NCBI GenBank assembly: GCA_030544215.1 | Contig: JARZZO010000010.1 | Location: 54,911,564 to 54,975,563 of the forward strand | Direction of reading: 5' to 3' | From: Zantedeschia hybrid cultivar | Taxonomy: Eukaryota > Streptophyta > Magnoliopsida > Alismatales > Araceae | DNA length: 64,000 nt | In this document: positions 57,961 through 64,000 of the stretch, one piece after another | Layout: each line of letters begins with the position of its first letter | Position numbering within the stretch: position 1 is the first letter of the stretch | Program-made: the position numbers and the translations under genes | The notes under the pieces: model-generated | The model's input: only the letters and a program-made list of their open reading frames with translations | Databases searched by the model: none | Told to the model about the DNA's origin: nothing

Positions 57961-58751
57961 ATCCAAACCCATTAATTATTAATTGGGCTAATTTGGGTTC
58001 TAAAAAGGGGTTTTAAAGAGAACATGGCTCAGCCATCTCATTGGGCTCGGGCCCTGGCCGAGCCAGGGCTCGTACCAGGCCGAGCCAGGGCTCGTACCAG
58101 GCGCCTGGCTCGAACCTGGTTCGACTAGGCCCCAGACCCGGTCCGGGCCGGTTTGACCGGCTCGGGACCGGGTCTTCCCTACCCCAAACCCTAACCCTTT
58201 TACAGGTTGCAGGTTGGGGAGGCCAGCGGCAAGGAGGAGTTCAGGCCGCCGCCGCCGGGCACCTGGCTCCCGCCAGGCACCGCCGGCAACGCCCCCACCG
58301 CCAGCGACCTGCCCGGCACCGGTGGGGCGGCCAGCGGTGGCCAAATGGGCCCTGGTTCGAGCCCTATTTCTCTCTTTGAAAAACAATTTTTCTGGTTTTG
58401 CAGGGTTTCTAAACCTGAATTAGGGCTCGATTTTTGCAGCTCTTCAAGGCCACTCCGGGGCCGACAAACATACCAGATGTGCTGTGGTGACTATCACCTA
58501 GAGATCCGGGCATCTGGGCCGCCATCCCAATGCTTGGGAATCACTTACGAAGCCGCCGAAAACACCCCGTTCATCGTCCCATGAAGAACACAAAATTCCC
58601 AAATACAATCCGAAAATTGCAGAATAATAATCTGATTATTTGTGTTCATCTCATGAACATAGATTCAGCAAAATTCGAGTTTTAAAGTATGGAATAAATT
58701 CAAGGAAAAATTAATTCGGAGACTGAAACGGGACGAGAAACAGTGGAACCT

Positions 58752-58764
58752 GGCTCTGATACCA
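58752..58764 (-). other. Primer-binding site of the copia element
   Basis: TGGTATCAGAGCC on the minus strand, complementary to the initiator tRNA-Met 3' end in plants. One base separates it from the 5' LTR end (CCCAACA). Confidence 0.9.
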
Positions 58765-58765
58765 C

Positions 58766-59424
58766 TGTTGGGATTTCTCGGCTTTCTCCGGATCGCTCAC
58801 GCAGCGGAAAATAAAATATTAAAACAGCGATCCGTTCCCGTTTCGAAAAATCAAAAATCGATTATCGGATAATCGAAGTTCTCACCGTGTGCGGATTCGA
58901 ATCCGCAACCGTTCGGTTCCGTCGGTGCGACACCGCAAGCCGCGCAAGCGCTCGGCCTGTAGCGAAGTCCACGCGATCCTCCTCACGATGGATATCCTCA
59001 TGTTCCTCGTTCTTCGCAACCCACGAAACCTCCTCCGGTCGCCGCAATGATCGCCACAACGCGCGGACGATTTCCCGTCAAACGGGATTCAGAGAAGCGG
59101 CGGAGCAGATCTAGATCTGTCTGGACGTCAGAGAGAGAGAGAGGAACAGATGAGGGGCGGCTAGGGTTAGTAGCAGCTTGGCCTGCTCAGCCCGTTCGCT
59201 ATGTTTTATACTAACCTCGCTGTTTTTCATAAAAACCTCCAATTTGTATAAAACCCACTTATTTATCCATCGCCTTGAGAATCATGTGCGTGTGACCCTC
59301 TAGGCCCAAGTACCAGTCTAGATAATGGCCCAACAAGCCCAGTGACTCCTCACTGACTTTATTAATCAATTAATAACCCTTTATTAATTAATTAATCAAT
59401 CAAATTGATGTCGCACATCGAATT
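58766..59424 (-). repeat. 5' LTR of the copia element, truncated
   Basis: Matches the 3' LTR from TGTTGGGATTTCTCGG to GTCGCACATCGAATT, then breaks off at 59424. About 890 bp of the outer LTR (the transcriptional start side) is missing, so this copy has lost much of its promoter. Confidence 0.9.
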
Positions 59425-59700
59425 GGAGATTAGAAAAAGAAGAAATTCTAGAGCGAAAAGGACGATCCCCAAATCAAGTAAGAACAAGAGCAAAAATGGC
59501 TTTCTTTCTTCAGCCGACTGAAGAGAAGGAATCAAGAACATCCATATCTCCTACGTCTCAAATAGGTAAGCGATTAAACCTTTCTTTTGAAACTTTTTAG
59601 TTAAAACTTTCTGGCAATCACATGTTAGTTTTTAATTGTTTTATTGTCATTAAACAACACTTGATTCATGATAATCACACACTCAAATTGAGCACTCACA
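59425..59700 (+). mobile_element. 3' end fragment of a Tat-related LTR
   Basis: Diverged match to the last about 280 bp of the Tat LTR (55240-55526), including CTTTCTTCAGCC-GACTGAAGAG, ACTTTTTAGTTAAAA and the end GAGCACTCACA at 59700. It abuts the truncated copia LTR without a target duplication. A deletion or unequal exchange that removed both LTR parts is the simplest explanation. Confidence 0.75.
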
Positions 59701-59820
59701 GGTGTGACAAGGAAGCAAGGCCAATTGAGGTGAATTACACATGTCATGTAGTCCAGCCCCTAGTTGAAGTGTGCACACAAGTGGACTCTCCCACTGTTCT
59801 TGGTCAAACAATAAGCCAAG
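59701..59820. other. Short spacer
   Basis: Unassigned DNA between the Tat-like LTR fragment and the next LTR. It may be old flank. Confidence 0.3.
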
Positions 59821-61563
59821 TGTAGACATCTAGACCAATTCAAAAGACTAAGTCAGATCTTGACTTGACGTAAACAAAAGGCTAAAACCTCTATCCCGGT
59901 CTCCTAAGAGATATAATTAAAAAGGTACCAACTAGTGAGTAGCCATCCAAATCATAACTAAGAACATATACACAAGTATGAAATATTATGAAGAAACTAA
60001 TCTACATAAGTGAAGATATATATTTCTTATAACGAATATTCAAATACTCTTAATTATGTCCTTCATAGTTATTAAATATGATGCCACAGTCAAACTATGG
60101 AAGGTAAGGGTCAAAGTAGGTCATTCACCCTAAAAATCCTCATTCTGGGTTAAAATGGTCGATCGTTCGGTCAGATCAATCGACCATTTTTTCAGACACT
60201 TTCAAATAGAAGCTATAGTTAAAATGGTTGATTGCTACTGTAGCAAACGGTCGACTATTCGCTATAATAGCCTGACCTGAAAATTAGTGCAGAATTGCAC
60301 ATTAAGCTTCAACACTTTGAACTAGTGCCATTCAAAATTTATACCTCCAATTCAAAAATTGTTTCAATGTATTGAATAACTATATGTTGCCCATAACATA
60401 TCAAAATTTCAAATTGAATGGTATACTCTATACATCAAACAAATTCAAGACGTATTTGGATGCAAATTTTTGGAGAAAGCTCCACATCTATGCAAATGCA
60501 AGCTATGCTTCCTCAAATCTCAACTAAAAATCATGAAATTAAATCTATAGCTTTGAGACATGAAGACCAAACAATTCTCAAAGATGCATGTGATCTAGTT
60601 AACATAACACTTGCAATAATTCAAGAAACTTATGTAATGCTATTTTCATACTAAACAAGAATCACATGAAAAATATTACTTAAATCCTCTAATTTCACAA
60701 TTAATGGCAAAACAAGGACCATAGATTATAACACAATTTTAGGAGACATCAAATCCTACACATGCAAGCCCATTATAATCATTCACACAAACATGCATAT
60801 TATAGATCTTAGGAAAACTCAAACATGAGCGTCACCTTACCTTAACTTGAACTCTACCACCCAAAAGGCCTGCTAGAACCAATCCAATCTTCAAGAAGCA
60901 AGGAAGAAGAAGTATTCTAGCCTCCACACTGAGAACTCCATACCAAAGTTAGAGCCTCCACTTAAGAAAAGCTTCAAGAATGCATCTCCAAGAGCTCCCA
61001 AGGCATTAAGGACACCAAGCAAGCCTCCTAGGACCAATTCCACTACCATGCACCAAGGGATTCTCTCCAAGAGCCATGGGAGAGTGAGTGGAAAGATGGG
61101 AGAGAGCATAGGAAGAAGAAGAGTGAGTGTGGTTCATATCTCTCTCTTCCCCCATATATAAACCTTGTGAAAGTTACAATCTTAACCTCAAACTTTCTAA
61201 AATATGTCCTCACACTTATATGTACCCAATGGGCTATCTAAAACTCACTTTCTAAGATCCAATAACTCTTATTTGGGTTCTAAAAGTCTAGGCCAATAAT
61301 TAAAGTCATTCAAAAGCTTTCTCATTTACTAAACCCAATATCTTCGAATTGGGTTAAACTTACTAAAAGGTAAAACCGGATCCAAAACCTATTAAACCAT
61401 ATTTAACCCATCTCATCAACCATAAATCACACACAATCATCACAAAAGTCATTTTAACTCAAAATGAATTAGATTAATAATTTTAAACCAGTTAATGACA
61501 AACTCTATCAAAGGCGGTAAATAGGGTTTGGGGAATTGTGAGCTAGAGGATCAGGATATTACA
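59821..61563 (-). mobile_element. Probable solo LTR, about 1.74 kb
   Basis: On the minus strand it starts TGTAATATCCTGATCCTC at 61563 and would end GATGTCTACA at 59821. Flanks CCAAG (59816-59820) and CCAAC (61564-61568) match in four of five bases. A TATA box (TTTATATATGG, near 61150) followed by a CT-rich stretch gives the promoter order for the minus strand. It contains a near-perfect hairpin AAAATGGTCGAT/ATCGACCATTTT at 60152-60190 and a related half at 60226-60260. No internal domain, so superfamily not proven. Confidence 0.6.
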
Positions 61564-62299
61564 CCAACAATGTAATACTATGCTATTAGTTAATGTATTG
61601 AGAAAGAGGTAAAATGAGACTTTAACATATGGGGGGGATGTGTGAATTTTATAACAAAATATATGTTTATATTAATCATATCATATAAAAAAACTTAAAT
61701 AAAAGAAATAAATTTATTACTTTGAGAGGGGTGGAGTTGTCCAACAGATAAAGGATCCGACATGTCCAAGGCCTCTAGGAGTTCTTGTGAATTGACAAAG
61801 TAGAGTTAGTTGGAGTATCGAAATGCTAGAATGAACGTTGTGAAGTTGAGAGGCTCCTCGGATCGACGAAGTTGCACTCTGCATAGATCTAGTGATGACT
61901 TGAATAGCTCTAAGCACGACTAAAAAAGCCACAATACCAACATCATAGTTGATTAGGGGGAAGAGAGCTTAGATGAATATGTCAGCGGATGGGACATGTG
62001 AAGCTAAACATTTGTTCATGTTTAACAAGGAGCCGACGTCTCCTTGCAGGAGGGTACCTGCATCTCCAAACAGAGACAGTCGACAAGCCATTGGAGCAAG
62101 GTACGAACTCCAAGAGGAAAGGTCAATGCGGGAATAAGGAACACTACAAAGGAAATGAGGATGCAAATCTGATGAGGCATGATGAAGTGATATGGCAAGA
62201 AAGTAGAGAAAGGAATAGAGAACATGGAGGAGATCCATCGATGAAAGGGGAAAAGAGTAACTTTCTTAGTCGAGAGCCTATCTCTGACAAGACCCTAAT
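61564..62299. other. Non-coding, nothing recognised
   Basis: Mixed composition without a recognisable domain. Reading frames up to about 125 codons occur on both strands (61989-62366 plus, 61969-62238 minus) but overlap each other and a MITE, so none is supported. Confidence 0.3.
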
Positions 62300-62568
62300 G
62301 GCTGGTTTGTTTCATAGATATTGTATTCTAGATTTCTTATACCCATATCTCTTATACCTAGAATAGTAAGAATTCTTTTTGGAGCATTTTTTCTTATTTT
62401 AAGAATAAGTAATTTGAGCCTTTTAGGTGAGTTGAATTATTCCACTTATGCCAAGAATAATACGTCCGTGCCAAGAATAATGCGTATGCGCTCTTAAACT
62501 CGTGAATTCGTACAATAAACGTCATAAGTCGTCCTATTCGACCCCTTATTCCTCAAACAAATCAGCTC
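62300..62568. mobile_element. MITE, copy 2
   Basis: Same family as 19468-19733, 269 bp. The ends are GGCTGGTTTGTTT and AAACAAATCAGCT. The interior order is the same (TCTTATACC-TAGAA, GAATTATTCCACTTAT, CGACCCCTTATT). Several substitutions per 100 bp separate the two copies. Confidence 0.75.
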
Positions 62569-63143
62569 CTAGGGAATACTTTTCGGCAACACCCCAAGAT
62601 CAAGAAACTACCAGAAAAAAATCTTAGCGAAAAACTCTATGTAGGGCCTCTAAGGGAGAAATCTCAAGCGAGACATTCTACTAATTGATCACTAAATGCC
62701 TGCAAGTACAAAAACCTTTGGGGTGCTTTTCGATGGGACTAGTTCGAACCCCAATGCCACTTGCATTGAAAGGTTAATGACCCCAAAGTCTGCAAGTAGT
62801 CAGCTAATTAAACCCAATATAAGAAAGATGCCCAATAAATATCATGTATCAACAAGATATACAAGATATCAAGAAAAATAGTCAAGTAATAATGTTGAAG
62901 GCTACAAGGAGAGCAAAAGAAAATATCAAGTAAATCATAAGAGGTCACAATTATTTTCTTATTTCTTGAGGGAGTTGGAGAACACTTACCTATTTTATGA
63001 TAATACGTCTACACGCTTTTGTTACGCAACTTTCATACACCCACACGTACGTAGTCGACAACTAGTCTGCTACCTCGAGAAGCCTCTGCACACCAATTGT
63101 TCTCCAGTCCGAGCAAAACAAAAACTACCTTCACTCTAAATCG

Positions 63144-63180
<37 letters not shown>

Positions 63181-64000
63181 ATGTTGGTGTGGTGGAGAAT
63201 ATGAGTCGGAGGTAAGGGGGTTACCCCTATTTATAGGAGGAGGAAAGGAAGAGGATAAAGATGAGAGGTGGAAGAAGGTGCTAGAAGAGGGCAATGTGGC
63301 GAGCAAAGTTTCCAAGGAAAGATCTAGAATAGGTTGGGGTGTTGGGGTTAAGGTGGTAGTAATGATTATGTTAGGATAAGGACGCGAGGTGCCCCCTCCC
63401 CCTTAATTATTATAAGCTTAGGTGTCTTAAGTAAGGTGTCTCATTAATGATTATTTGATGAGGTCGCATGTAAGGAAGTTTCTAAAAATGGACAAGGTGG
63501 CGTAAAGATAACTTAAGGATCAAGTAATGTCTATCTCTCCTTACACTTATATCCATCTTGTAAAATAATTGCATATATATCTTTATCTCATGTCCTTCTT
63601 CACCGATTAACATATAATGTCCAATTTTCAATTATTTAGGTATATTTTTGGAATCTTAAATTTTTTAAGTTAAAGCCTTATAAAGATAGTCAATTATAAT
63701 TTAAATCATAAACTTTTAGTAATTGTACTTATACTTTTTGGATGTTGACATGCCTTTGGCGGCTAATATCCATGATAGGGTAAAGCCTTGTGGGAAAAGA
63801 AGTTAGTAAAAAAAAAGAAAGAAAAGAATTTACATAAGGAGAGCGGTCCAATCAATGATTGGACGGTTGAGGGCATGCAAATGCCCTGCCCCTCCCATGT
63901 GAAACACAAAGTGGGATCATGATTGTCTAGGTCAGATTGTCTGGACCTCATGCGCCCCTAAACACAGCAAAAGGTGAATGTACTTGTTCTGCTACATCAC
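62569..64000 (-). other. Non-coding; CT microsatellite and LTR-promoter-like DNA
   Basis: A (CT)n tract lies at about 63149-63179. On the minus strand CCTATAAATAGGGGTAACC (about 63232-63214) is a strong TATA box followed by a pyrimidine-rich stretch, as in LTR promoters or gene starts. No coding sequence follows in a believable frame. The remainder to 64000 shows nothing. Confidence 0.35.

Larger units (their letters stand above)
55975..58751 (-). other. Long leader of the copia element
   Basis: About 2.8 kb between the primer site and gag, with no convincing gene. From right to left: a GC-rich block (58020-58560) with a perfect 22-bp tandem duplication (58059-58080 and 58081-58102), a very AT-rich stretch of degenerate TCTAACACTTAGATTAA-like repeats (about 57290-57960), and four spaced copies of a 22-bp word (56166-56474). 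Confidence 0.65.
36284..59424 (-). mobile_element. Ty1/copia retrotransposon, nearly full, with a gypsy element inside
   Basis: Minus-strand element. The 3' LTR is 36284-37835 and the 5' LTR 58766-59424 (truncated at its outer end). The primer site TGGTATCAGAGCC is at 58764-58752, one base after the LTR end, and a purine tract AAGTGGGAGA lies at 37845-37836. Coding order from right to left is gag remnant, protease, integrase, RT, RNase H. Removing the 14.7-kb gypsy insertion leaves about 8.4 kb. It sits in the hAT 5' region on its left; the right flank is lost, so the target duplication cannot be checked. Confidence 0.92.

Overview
This window is nuclear DNA from a flowering plant, most likely a monocot. 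It has one recognisable host gene, a GC-rich two-exon cytochrome P450 of the CYP78A type. The rest is transposons, many inserted into one another: LTR retrotransposons of both superfamilies, hAT and CACTA DNA elements, a LINE remnant, MITEs and a TRIM. No rRNA, tRNA, CRISPR or bacterial-type operon was seen.

Left part (1-20.5 kb). A complete 326-bp TRIM with a TTTAG target duplication lies at 2979-3304. One end of a CACTA element (4785-5528) carries six short hairpins of the form GTCAACGGCT/AGCCGTTGAC. A LINE 3' fragment (RNase H domain plus poly-A) is split by a 3.45-kb hAT element (6265-9713) with an exact 8-bp target duplication, ATCATATC. Further right are a TRIM-like remnant, two direct repeats of about 0.7 kb, a Ty1/copia pol fragment whose RT has lost a catalytic Asp, and part of a long LTR rich in GCGTC/GACGC hairpins. 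Two small MITE-like elements follow.

Middle (20.5-25.3 kb). The CYP78A gene is on the minus strand at 23806-21475: exon 1 23806-22871, intron 790 bp, exon 2 22080-21475, 513 aa. Its short upstream region has a TATA-like box and runs straight into AT-rich tandem repeats of about 0.63-0.64 kb.

25.3-59.4 kb is one deep nest. A decayed hAT (TTF/DUF4371-type) transposase gene was hit by a 1552-bp copia LTR (TSD ATTAG). A 2722-bp block containing that solo LTR was then tandemly duplicated. The second LTR copy was split by a 2724-bp solo LTR (TSD GTTGG). At 36284 a full Ty1/copia element begins inside the 5' part of the hAT. Its pol is split by a 14.7-kb Ty3/gypsy Tat-type element (40826-55526, TSD CTTGT, LTRs 1307/1308 bp) that has a G-patch after protease and a second RNase H before integrase. 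Almost all stops in both elements fit C-to-T change at methylated cytosines. The copia 5' LTR is cut short at 59424 against a fragment of a Tat-like LTR.

Right end (59.4-64 kb). A solo LTR of about 1.74 kb, a second copy of a MITE seen earlier, a CT microsatellite and LTR-promoter-like sequence.

The most unusual signal is a short foldback module (about 30-38 bp; arms near AAANGGCGTC and GACGCNTTTAG). It recurs about 25 times in at least two different LTR families and in the untranslated parts of the Tat element, often as side-by-side pairs.
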